Assembly (NCBI RefSeq): GCF_001050515.1
Contig: NZ_CAHS01000014.1
Location: 186,001-250,000, forward strand
Reading direction: 5' to 3'
Length of the DNA stretch: 64,000 nucleotides
DNA from: Erwinia piriflorinigrans CFBP 5888
GTDB lineage: Bacteria; Pseudomonadota; Gammaproteobacteria; Enterobacterales; Enterobacteriaceae
In this document: one piece after another, positions 22,583-32,989 of the stretch
Layout of the letters: the number at the start of each line of letters is the position of its first letter
Numbering within the stretch: the stretch's first letter is position 1
Notes under the pieces: generated by a model
Seen by the model: only the letters and a program-made list of their open reading frames with translations
What the model was told of the DNA's origin: nothing
Database searches by the model: none
Translations under genes and position numbers: made by a program

Positions 22583-23128
22583 ATGAAGATTAAACCAGGC
22601 GATAAATGGCATTGGTTTTTTGATGCAGAACTCGATCGTATGATGCTCGACCTTGCTGACGGCATGTTGTTTCGTTCTCGTTTTCCGCGCAAGATGCTAA
22701 CCCCTGATGCCTTCAACGTTTGCGGTTTTAGCGTTGATGATGCCGCACTGTTTTTCACCTTCGAGGAACGCTGTCGCGAAACTGAACTCAGCGACGATCG
22801 GCGTGCTGAACTGGTGCTGAATGCACTGGTGGCGACGCGCTTCCTGAAACCCCTGATGCCTAAAAGCTGGCATTTTGATACCCGTCTTCAGCCCGGCTGT
22901 TCCCCGGTGTGTGGTGAACTGGTCTGCGTTAAGGTCTCCGCAAGCGGTGAAACGGCCATGCTGCTGGTGGTGGAGTCTGGCGAAAGCGCCGCACTTTGCC
23001 TGCTGGCACAGCCACAGTTGAATGTGGCTGGCCGGGAAATGTTGCTGGGGGATGCGATTAAAATCATGCACGACCGCCTGCTGCCCTTGCAAAAAGTAGA
23101 CGGTTTGCATTTTGCACACGCGATTTAA
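22583..23128 (+). CDS. zapC: Cell division protein ZapC
   Basis: The 181-residue protein starts [39 protein letters not shown], a sequence characteristic of ZapC (YcbW). ZapC binds FtsZ and promotes bundling of protofilaments in the cytokinetic ring. It lies between pyrD and ycbX as in E. coli; its stop is 7 bp from the convergent ycbX stop. Confidence 0.95.
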   Translation: MKIKPGDKWHWFFDAELDRMMLDLADGMLFRSRFPRKMLTPDAFNVCGFSVDDAALFFTFEERCRETELSDDRRAELVLNALVATRFLKPLMPKSWHFDTRLQPGCSPVCGELVCVKVSASGETAMLLVVESGESAALCLLAQPQLNVAGREMLLGDAIKIMHDRLLPLQKVDGLHFAHAI

Positions 23129-23135
23129 ATGATGG

Positions 23136-24245
23136 TTAACGCAGTACCAAATCGCTTGCCGGAATGCAGCTACAGCTAAGTAAGGTTCCGTCATGGCGCA
23201 GAGCGCTTTTCTTCATAGCCCTGACCTCGCCACTGACCAGGGATACCTTACAGTTGCCGCAGACGCCTGCACGGCAGGAGTAAGGGACTTTTATTCCCTG
23301 CATTTCCAACTGTTCAAGTAGGACCTGCTGATTGTTGCCGGTAAAGTGCTGTCCCTGCCAGTTTATTTGCACTTCGCTGAACGTATCAGGGGCCACCTTA
23401 GGCACCTCATTCACCTGCCCGGCACCATAGGCTCGTGCTGTGTGCGTGGACAAAACCTCTATTTCGTCACCAACGTGCAGTACGCCGCTGTTCCGCGCCA
23501 GCAGATTAAGACCGAAATCGATATCGCCGCTGCCATCCAGCGCGCGACGAAAGCCTTGTAGCGTGTTGAGCGGTTCGCCACCTGGATGCTTTCGCCCATG
23601 CTGCGTACTGACCGTTGTCAATATGCAGCGGCTACAGGGTTTCGCGACATCAAAAATGACGTCGCCGATCCGCAGGGATGACCACTTATCCTCCGCCCAT
23701 GCCTGCGCGCCACCCACGACCAGATTAGGACGGAATTGCTCCATTCTGATGCCTGCCGGACAGCGCTGTTGCACATCGTGTAGCGAAGACTCGTTGACCA
23801 GTAGGTAAGGATAGCCATCGGCAAACCCGAGGGGAACCTGTGTGAACCGTTTTACCCGGCGCGTCATTTCTGGTCCTACCCAACGCAGCTGTACCGGGCG
23901 CGGAAAGAAGTTGCTTAACCACTGATTGATATTGTCCGGGGCGATAAGGGCGGTGAACGTATTGCCCCATACCTCGGTCGGGGACGGGGATGCCAGGAAA
24001 TCAGCAAAACGCACGTTAACGCTACTGCCATCGGGGGCGCTGAGATGCAGGCCGTCGACAACCAGCGCCGGCGTTAACAGCACCAGAGAAGGATACTGAC
24101 GCGCAGTAATAAACGTGCCATCGGGTTCGGTCAGCATAAAAATGCGGTCGAACGCCAGCCCGCTGGCTAATGCCTGAGCATGTGAAACCTGCATGGCGCG
24201 CATTGATTTGACCGGGTGCACAAATAAACGTGTCAAACTAATCAT
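23136..24245 (-). CDS. ycbX: YcbX, MOSC-domain protein with C-terminal 2Fe-2S ferredoxin domain
   Basis: The 369-residue protein has a MOSC N-terminal beta-barrel and MOSC domain (residues about 1-270, with the conserved cysteine in [13 protein letters not shown]) and a plant-type ferredoxin domain at the end ([13 protein letters not shown] plus a distal CSC, four cluster ligands). In E. coli, YcbX uses molybdenum cofactor to reduce N-hydroxylated base analogs such as 6-hydroxylaminopurine. ATG 24245 follows GGAG and gives the E. coli length; a TTG one codon earlier is less likely. Confidence 0.95.
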   Translation of the reverse strand: MISLTRLFVHPVKSMRAMQVSHAQALASGLAFDRIFMLTEPDGTFITARQYPSLVLLTPALVVDGLHLSAPDGSSVNVRFADFLASPSPTEVWGNTFTALIAPDNINQWLSNFFPRPVQLRWVGPEMTRRVKRFTQVPLGFADGYPYLLVNESSLHDVQQRCPAGIRMEQFRPNLVVGGAQAWAEDKWSSLRIGDVIFDVAKPCSRCILTTVSTQHGRKHPGGEPLNTLQGFRRALDGSGDIDFGLNLLARNSGVLHVGDEIEVLSTHTARAYGAGQVNEVPKVAPDTFSEVQINWQGQHFTGNNQQVLLEQLEMQGIKVPYSCRAGVCGNCKVSLVSGEVRAMKKSALRHDGTLLSCSCIPASDLVLR

Positions 24246-24307
24246 CAATTCTCCAAAGCGTTGCGCCGTTCTTGACAGGCATTTATGCAGTAAAAGATGC
24301 TAACTTT

Positions 24308-24335
24308 ATGACATGAAGCCATGATTAGCTATAAT
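24308..24335 (+). promoter_or_regulatory. Sigma-70 promoter of rlmKL
   Basis: ATGACA (24308-24313), a 16-nt spacer and a consensus TATAAT (24330-24335). The upstream in-frame ATG at 24334 lies inside the -10 box, so translation must start further down, at 24370. Confidence 0.7.
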
Positions 24336-24369
24336 GCGCAGCAATTTTATGATGACGATAAGTGAAGCT

Positions 24370-26487
24370 ATGAATTCTCTGTTTGCCAGTACGGCGCGTG
24401 GGCTCGAAGAGCTGTTAAAAAATGAACTGGAAACGCTGGGAGCGGAAGGCTGTCAGATCGTTCAGGGCGGCGTACATTATCAGGTCAGCGATCGTCTGAT
24501 GTATCAAAGTTTGATGTGGAGCCGTCTGGCCTCACGCATCCTGTTGCCGTTAACCGAATGTTCGGTTTACAGCGACCTCGACCTCTATCTTGGCGTGCAG
24601 GCCATTGACTGGCCAGCGATGTTTAGCAGCGACAAGACCTTCGTGGTGCATTTCAGCGGCCTGAATGAGGTGATCCGTAACAGCCAGTACGGTGCATTGA
24701 AGGTTAAAGATGCCATCGTCGACAGCTTTACGCGTAAAAATTTGCCGCGTCCGAATGTCGATCGCGATCAGGCGGATATCCGCATTAACGTCTGGCTGAA
24801 TAAAGATACCGCCAGTATTGCCCTGGATCTTAGCGGTGACGGCCTGCACCAGCGCGGCTATCGCCAACAGACCGGGCAGGCCCCGCTGAAAGAGAATCTG
24901 GCTGCCGCCATCGTGTTACGTTCAGGCTGGCAGGCCGGTACGCCGCTGGTCGACCCGATGTGCGGATCCGGCACGCTGCTGATAGAAGCGGCGATGATTG
25001 CTGCCGATCGTGCGCCGGGGTTACAGCGTAAACACTGGGGATTTACCGGCTGGAGCAAGTTCGACCCGTCGTTATGGAGTGACGTCACGCGTGAAGCCCA
25101 CGAACGTGCACGTCAGGGGACTCTGGCAACACCGTCGCGCTTCTTCGGCTACGATAACGATACCCGCGTTATCGAACGTGCGCGTATCAACGCCCGTAAC
25201 GCCGGGCTCGCTGACCTGATCGGCTTCACCACCCAAGATGTATTAAAACTGACTAATCCGCTGGCGCAAGGCCCGGTCGGCACCGTGTTGAGTAACCCTC
25301 CTTACGGTGAACGACTGGACAGTGAGCCTGCGCTGATTGCCCTGCACGGCCAGCTGGGGCGTATCATGAAGACCCATTTCGGCGGTTGGAATCTCTCCTT
25401 GTTCAGCGCCTCTCCGGAGTTATTAAGCTGCCTGCAGCTGCGCGCCGAGCGTCAGTTTAAAGCGAAAAATGGTCCTCTGGACTGCGTACAGAAAAATTAC
25501 CAGCTGGCGGAGAATCCTACGGGCGCTCCGGCAGGGCAACTTGCGGAAGATTATGCCAACCGCCTGCGTAAAAATGTTAAAAAACTGGACAAGTGGGCGC
25601 GTCAGGAAGGAATAGAAAGTTATCGCGTATATGATGCAGATCTACCAGATTATAATGTGGCGGTCGATCGTTATGCTGACTGGGTGGTGATCCAGGAGTA
25701 CGCACCGCCGAAGACAATTGACCCGGCGAAAGCGCGTCAGCGCCTGTTTGATGTCATTTCTGCCACGCTTAGCGTTTTGGATCTGCCCGCGAATAAGCTG
25801 GTGCTGAAAACCCGTGAGAAACAGAAAGGGAAAAGTCAGTACCAGAAGTTGGGTGAAAAGGGTGATTTCTTCGAAGTCTCGGAGTATAACGCGAAATTAT
25901 GGGTTAATCTGACCGATTATCTCGATACTGGCGTCTTCCTCGACCATCGCATCGCGCGTAAAATGCTGGGGCAAATGAGCAAGGGCAAAGATTTCCTCAA
26001 CCTGTTTGCCTACACCGGTAGCGCCAGCGTGCATGCCGGGTTGGGCGGCGCACGCAGCACCACCACCATTGATATGTCGCGCACTTATCTGGAGTGGGCC
26101 GAGCGCAATATGCGTCTGAACGGTCTCTCCGGGCGTCAGCACCGCCTGATGCAGGCTGATTGCCTAAGCTGGCTGCGCGACGCTGACGAGCAGTTTGACC
26201 TGATTTTTATCGATCCACCGACATTCTCAAACTCCAAACGTATGGATGAAAGCTTTGATGTCCAACGCGATCATCTTGATTTGATGAAGGATTTGAAGCG
26301 TCTGCTGCGGAAAAATGGCACTGTGATGTTCTCTAACAATAAACGCGGTTTCAAAATGGACTTCGCCGGAATGGAAGCTCTGGGCCTGGTGGCCAACGAG
26401 ATCACCGCCAAAACGCAGTCGCAGGATTTCGCCCGTAACCGTCACATTCATAACTGCTGGCTGATTACTCACGCCGGTAAGGAATAA
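24370..26487 (+). CDS. rlmKL: 23S rRNA methyltransferase RlmKL (m7G2069 / m2G2445)
   Basis: This 705-residue fusion of two methyltransferases modifies 23S rRNA. The N-terminal half (RlmL) has a THUMP domain (about 45-155) and the motif NPPYGER near residue 309, and makes m2G2445. The C-terminal half (RlmK) has [11 protein letters not shown] near 615 and makes m7G2069. The start [17 protein letters not shown] matches E. coli YcbY. The frame extends 12 codons upstream, but that ATG overlaps the -10 box. uup follows after 6 bp. Confidence 0.97.
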   Translation: MNSLFASTARGLEELLKNELETLGAEGCQIVQGGVHYQVSDRLMYQSLMWSRLASRILLPLTECSVYSDLDLYLGVQAIDWPAMFSSDKTFVVHFSGLNEVIRNSQYGALKVKDAIVDSFTRKNLPRPNVDRDQADIRINVWLNKDTASIALDLSGDGLHQRGYRQQTGQAPLKENLAAAIVLRSGWQAGTPLVDPMCGSGTLLIEAAMIAADRAPGLQRKHWGFTGWSKFDPSLWSDVTREAHERARQGTLATPSRFFGYDNDTRVIERARINARNAGLADLIGFTTQDVLKLTNPLAQGPVGTVLSNPPYGERLDSEPALIALHGQLGRIMKTHFGGWNLSLFSASPELLSCLQLRAERQFKAKNGPLDCVQKNYQLAENPTGAPAGQLAEDYANRLRKNVKKLDKWARQEGIESYRVYDADLPDYNVAVDRYADWVVIQEYAPPKTIDPAKARQRLFDVISATLSVLDLPANKLVLKTREKQKGKSQYQKLGEKGDFFEVSEYNAKLWVNLTDYLDTGVFLDHRIARKMLGQMSKGKDFLNLFAYTGSASVHAGLGGARSTTTIDMSRTYLEWAERNMRLNGLSGRQHRLMQADCLSWLRDADEQFDLIFIDPPTFSNSKRMDESFDVQRDHLDLMKDLKRLLRKNGTVMFSNNKRGFKMDFAGMEALGLVANEITAKTQSQDFARNRHIHNCWLITHAGKE

Positions 26488-26493
26488 AGTTTT

Positions 26494-28407
26494 ATGTCAC
26501 TCATTAGTATTCACGGCGCTTATCTCTCATTCAGCGATGCGCCGTTATTAGATAACACCGAACTGCATATCGAAGAAAACGAACGTGTCTGTCTGGTCGG
26601 GCGTAACGGGGCGGGTAAATCCACCCTGATGAAAATCATCAACCGCGAACAGCCGCTGGATGACGGGCGCATCATTTATGAGCAGGATCTGATCGTTGCG
26701 CGCCTACAGCAGGACCCGCCGCGTAACGTGCAGGGTTCAGTGTATGACTTTGTCGCCGAAGGCGTTGAAGAACAGGCGGAGCATCTCAAGGCTTATCACG
26801 CGATCTCCCATCTGGTGATGGAAGATCCGAGTGACAAAAACCTCAATGAGATGGCGCGGCTACAGACGATTTTGGATCACCAGAATCTGTGGCAGCTGGA
26901 AAGCCGTATTGATGACGTGCTGAAACAGATTGGCCTTGACGGTGACGCGCAGCTGTCGTCACTCTCCGGCGGCTGGCTGCGTAAGGCGGCGCTCGGGCGC
27001 GCACTGGTCAGCAATCCAAAGGTGCTGATGCTTGATGAGCCGACCAACCACCTTGATATTGAAACCATTGACTGGCTGGAGACCTTCCTCAAAACCTTCC
27101 AGGGCAGCATTATCTTTATCTCGCATGACCGATCGTTTATCCGCAATATGGCGACGCGTATTGTCGATCTCGACCGTGGCAAACTGGTCTCCTGGCCGGG
27201 GGATTACGATCTCTACCTGACCAGCAAAGAAGAGGCGCTGCGCGTTGAAGAGATGCAAAACGCTGAATTCGACCGCAAGCTGGCACAGGAAGAAGTGTGG
27301 ATACGCCAGGGCATTAAGGCGCGTCGTACCCGTAACGAAGGCCGTGTGCGTGCGCTAAAGGCATTACGTCGTGAGCGCTCGGAGCGTCGTGAAGTGATGG
27401 GCAAAGCCAACATGCAGGTTGAAGAAGCGAGCCGCTCCGGCAAGATTGTCTTTGAACTGGAAAACGTCAGCTACGGCATTGCCGGAAAACAGCTGGTGCG
27501 TGACTTCTCACGTCAGGTGCAACGGGGCGATAAAATTGCGCTGATTGGCCCCAACGGCTGTGGGAAAACCACGCTGCTTAAACTGATGCTCGATCAGTTA
27601 AAAGCTGACAGCGGACGGGTGCACATCGGTACTAAGCTCGAAGTGGCTTATTTCGACCAGCACCGCGCCGAACTGGACCCGGATCGCACGGTGATGGACA
27701 ACCTGGCGGAAGGTAAACAGGAAGTGATGGTGAACGGTAAGCCGCGCCACGTTCTGGGTTATCTGCAAGAGTTCTTGTTCCATCCGAAACGCGCGATGAC
27801 GCCGGTGCGTGCGCTGTCCGGCGGTGAGCGTAACCGCCTGTTGCTGGCTCGACTGTTTTTAAAACCAAGCAACCTGTTGATCCTTGATGAGCCGACCAAC
27901 GACCTCGACGTGGAAACGCTTGAACTGCTTGAAGAATTAATTGACGGCTACCAGGGTACGGTGCTACTGGTGAGCCACGATCGTCAGTTTGTTGATAATA
28001 CCGTGACCGAATGCTGGATTTTCGACGGTAACGGTGATATCGGTGCCTTTGTCGGCGGTTATCATGATGCCCAGCTGCAACGCCGGGCGTGGAAAGAGAA
28101 TCGTGCGGTAGCCAAAGGCAGCAGTAACGCAGCGCCTCAGACCAGCGCCAGGCAGGAAGCGGTAAAAAAACCGGCTGCCAAGTTAAGCTATAATTTGCAG
28201 CGCGAGCTGGAGCAGCTGCCGAAAAAGATGGAAGAGTTAGAGGCTAAGTTGGGGTCTTATCAGTCACAGGTTGCTGATGCGAACTTCTTCAATCAGCCCC
28301 ACGACGTTACTCAACCGGTGCTGGATGCACTGGCGCAGTCCGAGCAGGAGCTGGAAGTTGCTTTCGAACGTTGGGAATATCTGGAGTCGTTACAAAACGG
28401 CGGTTAG
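26494..28407 (+). CDS. uup: ABC-F ATPase Uup
   Basis: The 637-residue soluble protein has two tandem ABC domains and no membrane segments. Walker A motifs are GRNGAGKST (about 36-44) and GPNGCGKTT (about 353-361); signatures are LSGGWLRKAALG and LSGGERNRLLLA; Walker B is MLDEPTNHLD and ILDEPTNDLD. A charged coiled-coil C-terminal domain (residues about 560-637) binds DNA in the E. coli protein, which affects precise transposon excision and ribosome function. It is probably co-transcribed with rlmKL. Confidence 0.97.
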   Translation: MSLISIHGAYLSFSDAPLLDNTELHIEENERVCLVGRNGAGKSTLMKIINREQPLDDGRIIYEQDLIVARLQQDPPRNVQGSVYDFVAEGVEEQAEHLKAYHAISHLVMEDPSDKNLNEMARLQTILDHQNLWQLESRIDDVLKQIGLDGDAQLSSLSGGWLRKAALGRALVSNPKVLMLDEPTNHLDIETIDWLETFLKTFQGSIIFISHDRSFIRNMATRIVDLDRGKLVSWPGDYDLYLTSKEEALRVEEMQNAEFDRKLAQEEVWIRQGIKARRTRNEGRVRALKALRRERSERREVMGKANMQVEEASRSGKIVFELENVSYGIAGKQLVRDFSRQVQRGDKIALIGPNGCGKTTLLKLMLDQLKADSGRVHIGTKLEVAYFDQHRAELDPDRTVMDNLAEGKQEVMVNGKPRHVLGYLQEFLFHPKRAMTPVRALSGGERNRLLLARLFLKPSNLLILDEPTNDLDVETLELLEELIDGYQGTVLLVSHDRQFVDNTVTECWIFDGNGDIGAFVGGYHDAQLQRRAWKENRAVAKGSSNAAPQTSARQEAVKKPAAKLSYNLQRELEQLPKKMEELEAKLGSYQSQVADANFFNQPHDVTQPVLDALAQSEQELEVAFERWEYLESLQNGG

Positions 28408-28425
28408 TCAGACTGAGGGTTGAAT

Positions 28426-29700
28426 ATGTGTTCGTCGCACCACACGCATCAATGGATGCTTTGTCCGCAGTGTGACCTGATGACACAGTTGCCCGATATC
28501 CGGCCGGGCAGTAAGGCAAGCTGCCCGCGTTGTCACACCACGCTACAGTCAAATTGGGTTGAGCCGCGCAAGCGGCCAACTGCCTACGCGTTAGCGGCAC
28601 TGTTCATGCTGTTGCTGGCAAATTTGTTTCCTTTTATCAATATGCAGGTCGCTGGCCTGAGCAGTGAAATCACCCTGATACGTATACCCAGAGTGATGGT
28701 TAGCGACAACTACAGCAGCCTGGCCACGATGTTTTTGCTCTTTGTTCAGGGCGTTCCTGCTTTCTGTATGCTGACGATCCTGCTGCTGGTTAATTCGGCA
28801 CAGATGCCGCAGCCGCTGAAGCGTGGTATGGCGCGGGTACTGTTTCATCTGAAAAGCTGGGGGATGGCGGAGATTTTCCTCGCCGGTGTTCTGGTGAGTT
28901 TTGTTAAGCTGATGGCCTACGGCGATATTGGTATCGGCACCAGCTTTATCCCGTGGTGCCTGTTTTGTATCCTGCAACTCCGGGCGTTTCAGTGTATCGA
29001 TCGCCGCAGCTTGTGGTTGCGCATCGCCCCGATGCCACTTCTTCCCTTTAAGCCAAAGCCTGCGGTGAGCGGCTTGCGCCAGGGATTGCGTTCATGTCGC
29101 TGTTGCACGGCGGTGCTGCCGGGCGATGCGGTCGTTTGCCCGCGTTGTGCCACACGCGGTCATCCTCGACGTAAACATAGCTTACAGTGGACGCTGGCAT
29201 TACTTCTGACCTCTGTATTGCTCTATATCCCCGCTAATCTGATGCCCATTATGATCACCGAGGCGCTAGGCAATAAAATCACCTCAACGATTATGGCTGG
29301 TGTGATCCTGTTGTGGAGCGAAGGATCTTATCCGGTGGCATTGGTGATTTTTATCGCCAGTATCATGGTTCCATCGTTGAAAATGATCGCCATTGGCTGG
29401 TTATGTTGGGATGCTAACGGCCAGAAAAGCAACAGGAAAGACAGTGAACGCATGCACAAAATTTATGAAGTAGTGGAGTTTGTCGGGCGCTGGTCGATGA
29501 TTGACGTATTCGTTATTGCCGTGTTGTCAGCACTGGTTCGTATCGGAAGATTGATGAATATCTATCCTGCTATCGGGGCACTATTATTTGCGCTGGTGGT
29601 TATCTTGACAATGTTTGCCGCTATGACGTTTGATCCCCGTCTCACCTGGGACCGGGCAAGAGAAAAGAGTACTGAGGAGCCTGCAAGTGACGGACAATAA
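28426..29700 (+). CDS. pqiA: Intermembrane transport protein PqiA
   Basis: This 424-residue integral inner-membrane protein has eight or so hydrophobic helices and two rubredoxin-like zinc ribbons (CPQCDLM...CPRCHTT near the start and CRCCTAVLPGDAVVCPRC near 225). PqiA partners with PqiB to move lipids between the membranes. ATG 28426 follows GAGGG and matches E. coli; a TTG two codons upstream is also in frame. The end overlaps the pqiB start by 14 nt, so the genes are coupled. Confidence 0.96.
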   Translation: MCSSHHTHQWMLCPQCDLMTQLPDIRPGSKASCPRCHTTLQSNWVEPRKRPTAYALAALFMLLLANLFPFINMQVAGLSSEITLIRIPRVMVSDNYSSLATMFLLFVQGVPAFCMLTILLLVNSAQMPQPLKRGMARVLFHLKSWGMAEIFLAGVLVSFVKLMAYGDIGIGTSFIPWCLFCILQLRAFQCIDRRSLWLRIAPMPLLPFKPKPAVSGLRQGLRSCRCCTAVLPGDAVVCPRCATRGHPRRKHSLQWTLALLLTSVLLYIPANLMPIMITEALGNKITSTIMAGVILLWSEGSYPVALVIFIASIMVPSLKMIAIGWLCWDANGQKSNRKDSERMHKIYEVVEFVGRWSMIDVFVIAVLSALVRIGRLMNIYPAIGALLFALVVILTMFAAMTFDPRLTWDRAREKSTEEPASDGQ

Positions 29701-31327
29701 CGACGGAACAGCCAGAGTTGAACAGATTAAGCGCTGGTCACCCGTGTGGATCATCCCCATTGTGACTGTGCTGATCGGAGCATGGATTATTTTTTACCAC
29801 TTTAGCCATCAGGGGCCGATGGTTACCCTGATTACCACCAATGCTGAAGGGATCGAAGGCGGCAAAACCAAGATCAAAAGCCGCAGTGTTGATGTCGGGA
29901 CGGTGGAAAGTGCCGTGCTGACTGACGATTTGCACCATGTTGAGATTAAGGCACGGCTCAATTCCGGTATGGAAAAACTGCTGAGCGCAGACAGCGCGTT
30001 CTGGGTAGTGAAACCGGCGATAGGCACTGAAGGGGTAACCGGGCTGGGTACGCTGCTTTCGGGAGCCTACATTGAGTTGCAGCCGGGAGCTAAAGGCGAA
30101 AAAGCAGAGCGCTATGCTCTGTTGGATACGCCGCCGCTGGCTCCACCCGATGCTAAAGGCATTCGCATCACTCTCGACAGTGAAAAAGCCGGGCAGCTGA
30201 GAGCGGGCGACCCGGTGCTGTTCCGTGGGTATCGAGTGGGTTCGGTTGAAACCAGCGCTTTTGATGCAGATAAACGCATGATGACCTATCAGCTGTTTAT
30301 TACAGCCCCCTACGATCGTCTTGTGACCAATAATGTCCGTTTCTGGAAAGACAGCGGCATTGCGGTAGATATGTCGGCTTCAGGTATGCGCGTCGAAATG
30401 GGATCGCTCACCACGCTGTTTAGCGGCGGCGTGAGTTTTGACATTCCATCCGGATGGGACTTGGGCACGCCCGCAGAAAACAAATCGGAATATCGCTTGT
30501 TCAACGACCAGCGCAGTATTCAGGATTCGTTGTACAGCGTACATAAAGATTTCCTGCTGTTCTTCAACGATTCTATCCGTGGTCTGCAAAAAGGCGCACC
30601 GGTTGAATTCCGTGGCATCCGCCTCGGTACTGTTGCGGATGTCCCGTTCACCATGCCGGGGATCGCACAGCGTCTGAATAATGATTATCGTATTCCGGTA
30701 CTGATCCGCATCGAGCCCGATCGTTTCCAGTCGCAGCTGGGCAACGATTTCAACTTTGAAAGGCATTTGAAAGATGGAGTCGCTGCCGGTCTGCGCGCCT
30801 CGCTGAAGTCTGCCAATCTGCTGACTGGGGCATTATATATCGATCTGGATTTCTACAATAATGCCAAACCGGTGTCCGACCCGGCGACCTTTGCAAATTA
30901 CAGCGTGATCCCGACCGTTAGTGGGGGGCTGGCACAAATTCAGCAGAAGTTGATGGAGTCACTGGACAAGATTAATCGTCTTCCGCTTAATCCACTGCTG
31001 AATGAAGCGGCAGGAACACTGAAGGAAAGCCAGCGCACGCTGCGTGAGATGCAAAAAACGCTGGATAATCTTAACCAGCTGACATCAAGCCAGTCGATGA
31101 AAGAGCTGCCTGCTGATATGCAAAGCACCTTACGCGAGCTTAACCGCAGCATGAAGGGCTTCCAGCCGGGATCGCCAGCCTACAGCAAGATGGTCGGTGA
31201 TATGCAGCGCCTTGATCAGGTCTTGCGCGAATTGCAGCCGGTACTGAAGACGCTTAATAGCAAAAGTAATGCGCTGGTGTTTGAAGCCAAACCGGGTCAA
31301 GACCCACAGCCGAAGAGGGCGAAATAA
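29687..31327 (+). CDS. pqiB: Intermembrane transport protein PqiB (three MCE domains)
   Basis: The 546-residue protein starts at GTG 29687 (TDNNDGTARVEQIKRWSPVW), with GAGGAG upstream, and has exactly the E. coli length. A single N-terminal membrane helix (VWIIPIVTVLIGAWIIFY) precedes three MCE/MlaD domains (about 45-135, 160-250, 280-390) and a C-terminal helical region. The E. coli protein forms a hexameric tube that spans the periplasm between PqiA and the outer-membrane lipoprotein PqiC. Confidence 0.95.
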   Translation: MTDNNDGTARVEQIKRWSPVWIIPIVTVLIGAWIIFYHFSHQGPMVTLITTNAEGIEGGKTKIKSRSVDVGTVESAVLTDDLHHVEIKARLNSGMEKLLSADSAFWVVKPAIGTEGVTGLGTLLSGAYIELQPGAKGEKAERYALLDTPPLAPPDAKGIRITLDSEKAGQLRAGDPVLFRGYRVGSVETSAFDADKRMMTYQLFITAPYDRLVTNNVRFWKDSGIAVDMSASGMRVEMGSLTTLFSGGVSFDIPSGWDLGTPAENKSEYRLFNDQRSIQDSLYSVHKDFLLFFNDSIRGLQKGAPVEFRGIRLGTVADVPFTMPGIAQRLNNDYRIPVLIRIEPDRFQSQLGNDFNFERHLKDGVAAGLRASLKSANLLTGALYIDLDFYNNAKPVSDPATFANYSVIPTVSGGLAQIQQKLMESLDKINRLPLNPLLNEAAGTLKESQRTLREMQKTLDNLNQLTSSQSMKELPADMQSTLRELNRSMKGFQPGSPAYSKMVGDMQRLDQVLRELQPVLKTLNSKSNALVFEAKPGQDPQPKRAK

Positions 31328-31893
31328 TGATGAAATGGATCCCTGTCGCTCTTGCCCTGACGCTGAGCGCCTGTAGCAGTACCCCACAAAGCGTCTACTA
31401 CCAGCTACCGATGGCCGCGCCCGGCGCTGCCGTCAGCAGCAGTTCGGCGCTCTCCCGGCCGCTTTGGGTTGAGCGAGTCACGGTGCCGGATTATCTGGCA
31501 GGTAGCGGTGTGGTTTATCAAAGTAATGATGTCCAGTACGTTATCGCCGCGAATAATCAGTGGGCCAGTCCGCTGGATCAGCAGTTGCAGCAAACGCTGG
31601 TAAGCAACCTCAGTGCCGCGTTGCCGCAGGCGCTCATTTCCTCCACGCCGCCTGGCCAGCAGCATGACACGCTAAACGTTACCGTGAGCGGCTTCCACGG
31701 CCGTTATGACGGTCATGCCGTCGTCAGCGGTGAGTGGATGCTGGAAGTTGACGGTAAATTGTTCAAGCAGCCATTTGTGCTAGCACTGCCGCAGAAAGAA
31801 GATGGCTATGATGCTCTGGTTAGAACGCTGGCTGTCGGCTGGCAACAGGTCGCAGGGCAGGTTGCTAACACGATGATTGCGAACAATAAATAA
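31327..31893 (+). CDS. pqiC: Outer-membrane lipoprotein PqiC (YmbA)
   Basis: The 188-residue protein has a lipoprotein signal (MMKWIPVALALTLSACSS) with lipobox LSAC and acylated Cys16. The rest is the ABC-type transport auxiliary (DUF330) domain. The start overlaps the pqiB stop (TAATG); the next codon is also ATG and could be the true start. It anchors the outer-membrane end of the Pqi system. Confidence 0.94.
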   Translation: MMKWIPVALALTLSACSSTPQSVYYQLPMAAPGAAVSSSSALSRPLWVERVTVPDYLAGSGVVYQSNDVQYVIAANNQWASPLDQQLQQTLVSNLSAALPQALISSTPPGQQHDTLNVTVSGFHGRYDGHAVVSGEWMLEVDGKLFKQPFVLALPQKEDGYDALVRTLAVGWQQVAGQVANTMIANNK

Positions 31894-31913
31894 CCTATAG
31901 ATTAAGACCGGCT

Positions 31914-31965
31914 AAACCTTTGATTATTGCAACTCGAGCGGTTGCACGGTCAAAGGTTTTTTTAT
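31914..31965 (+). terminator. Rho-independent terminator of pqiABC
   Basis: AAACCTTTGA (31914-31923) pairs perfectly with TCAAAGGTTT (31950-31959); an inner TGCAA/TTGCA stem extends it, and TTTT follows. Confidence 0.8.
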
Positions 31966-32166
31966 AAATCATAGGGTTATAATTTTTTATTTTGTCGCAA
32001 CGGAAAAAGAAAAGTTTAGGCTGGCTCACAAATATGACACTCTCGTGACATTTTCTCATTGATTTTTGTTGTCAGTCGCGGTAAAAATTTAATCGTGGTT
32101 GCTCGTAAAGTAACCACTGTTTTCTTTCCACCAGATTCCACCAGACTAAAATGAGGGAAACGCGGC
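31966..32166 (+). other. AT-rich upstream region and leader of rmf
   Basis: About 200 bp of AT-rich sequence precedes rmf. It contains closely spaced TGACA direct repeats (ATGACACTCTCGTGACAT, about 32,033-32,050) that could be part of a regulator site, and a GAGGGAAA ribosome-binding stretch. In E. coli, rmf responds to ppGpp and cAMP-CRP in stationary phase; whether the repeat is a CRP site is uncertain. Confidence 0.35.
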
Positions 32167-32334
32167 ATGAAGAGACAGAAACGAGATCGTCTTGATCGGG
32201 CACATTCACGAGGTTATCACGCAGGCATTACCGGGCGTTCAAAAGAGATGTGCCCTTATCAAATGCTGGAGGCTCGATCTCACTGGTTGGGAGGTTGGCG
32301 ACAAGCCATGGAGGACAGGACGGTTACCGCGTAA
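32167..32334 (+). CDS. rmf: Ribosome modulation factor Rmf
   Basis: This 55-residue basic protein starts MKRQKRDRLDRAHSRGYHAG and contains the family segment GRSKEMCPYQ...WLGGWRQAMEDR. It has the exact length of E. coli Rmf and the same place between pqiC and fabA. Rmf binds 70S ribosomes in stationary phase and dimerises them into inactive 100S particles. It ends at TAA 32332-32334. Confidence 0.96.
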   Translation: MKRQKRDRLDRAHSRGYHAGITGRSKEMCPYQMLEARSHWLGGWRQAMEDRTVTA

Positions 32335-32349
32335 CACCTGTTCACTGAA

Positions 32350-32378
32350 AAGGAAAAACCTCCGCCACGGCGGAGGTT
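32350..32378 (-). terminator. Terminator between rmf and fabA
   Basis: AACCTCCGCC (32357-32366) and GGCGGAGGTT (32369-32378) form a 10-bp stem. On the minus strand it is followed by TTTTCCTTTT, so it best serves fabA (stop 31 bp away); the rmf transcript may also end here. Confidence 0.75.
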
Positions 32379-32408
32379 CTCATATGTCGGCTATGCGGAA
32401 AACGTTTA

Positions 32409-32927
32409 TCAGAAGGCGGCGGTGTCTTTGAACAGACCCACTTTCAGGTCGCTAGCGGTGTAAATCACTTCGCCATCTACCAGAACTTCACCATCTGCCA
32501 CGCCCATTACCAGCTTACGGTTGATAACGCGTTTGAAATGAATTCGATAGGAAACTTTTTTCGCCGTTGGTAGCACCTGGCCAGAGAATTTCACTTCACC
32601 AACGCCCAGCGCGCGACCTTTACCTTCTCCACCCAACCAGCCCAGGTAGAAACCAACCAGCTGCCACATGGCATCAAGCCCCAGGCAGCCAGGCATCACC
32701 GGATCGCCGATGAAATGGCAGGAGAAGAACCACAGGTCCGGGTTGATATCCAGCTCAGCTTCAACAAAGCCTTTGTCATATTTGCCGCCGTCTTCGGTCA
32801 TTTTAACAACGCGGTCCATCATTAACATATTGCCGGATGGCAATGGTGGGCCTCCTGCACCGAACAGTTCACTGCGACCTGAAGCAATCAGATCTTCTTT
32901 TGTATAGGATTCGCGTTTATCAACCAT
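32409..32927 (-). CDS. fabA: 3-hydroxydecanoyl-ACP dehydratase/isomerase FabA
   Basis: The 172-residue hot-dog-fold enzyme dehydrates 3-hydroxyacyl-ACP and isomerises trans-2- to cis-3-decenoyl-ACP, the branch point for unsaturated fatty acids. Catalytic His71 ([10 protein letters not shown]) and Asp85 (LGLDAMWQL) are present, counting the initiator Met. It is cytoplasmic and dimeric. The promoter carries clear FabR-like and FadR-like sites (see 32,961-32,999). Confidence 0.98.
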   Translation of the reverse strand: MVDKRESYTKEDLIASGRSELFGAGGPPLPSGNMLMMDRVVKMTEDGGKYDKGFVEAELDINPDLWFFSCHFIGDPVMPGCLGLDAMWQLVGFYLGWLGGEGKGRALGVGEVKFSGQVLPTAKKVSYRIHFKRVINRKLVMGVADGEVLVDGEVIYTASDLKVGLFKDTAAF

Positions 32928-32960
32928 ATTCTCAATAAGCCTTCTTTAAGTGAATTTCGG

Positions 32961-32989
32961 ATTCTAGCTTACAGCTGTAAGCTGAACAA
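32961..32989 (-). promoter_or_regulatory. fabA promoter
   Basis: On the minus strand TTGTTC (32989-32984), a 17-nt spacer, then TAGAAT (32966-32961). The -35 lies inside the FadR-like site and the spacer is occupied by the FabR-like palindrome, a layout that explains dual control. Confidence 0.75.
32966..32983. promoter_or_regulatory. FabR-like operator of fabA
   Basis: AGCTTACAGCTGTAAGCT is a perfect 18-bp palindrome lying between the -35 and -10 boxes. FabR represses unsaturated fatty acid genes from such palindromes. Assignment is by position and resemblance. Confidence 0.7.
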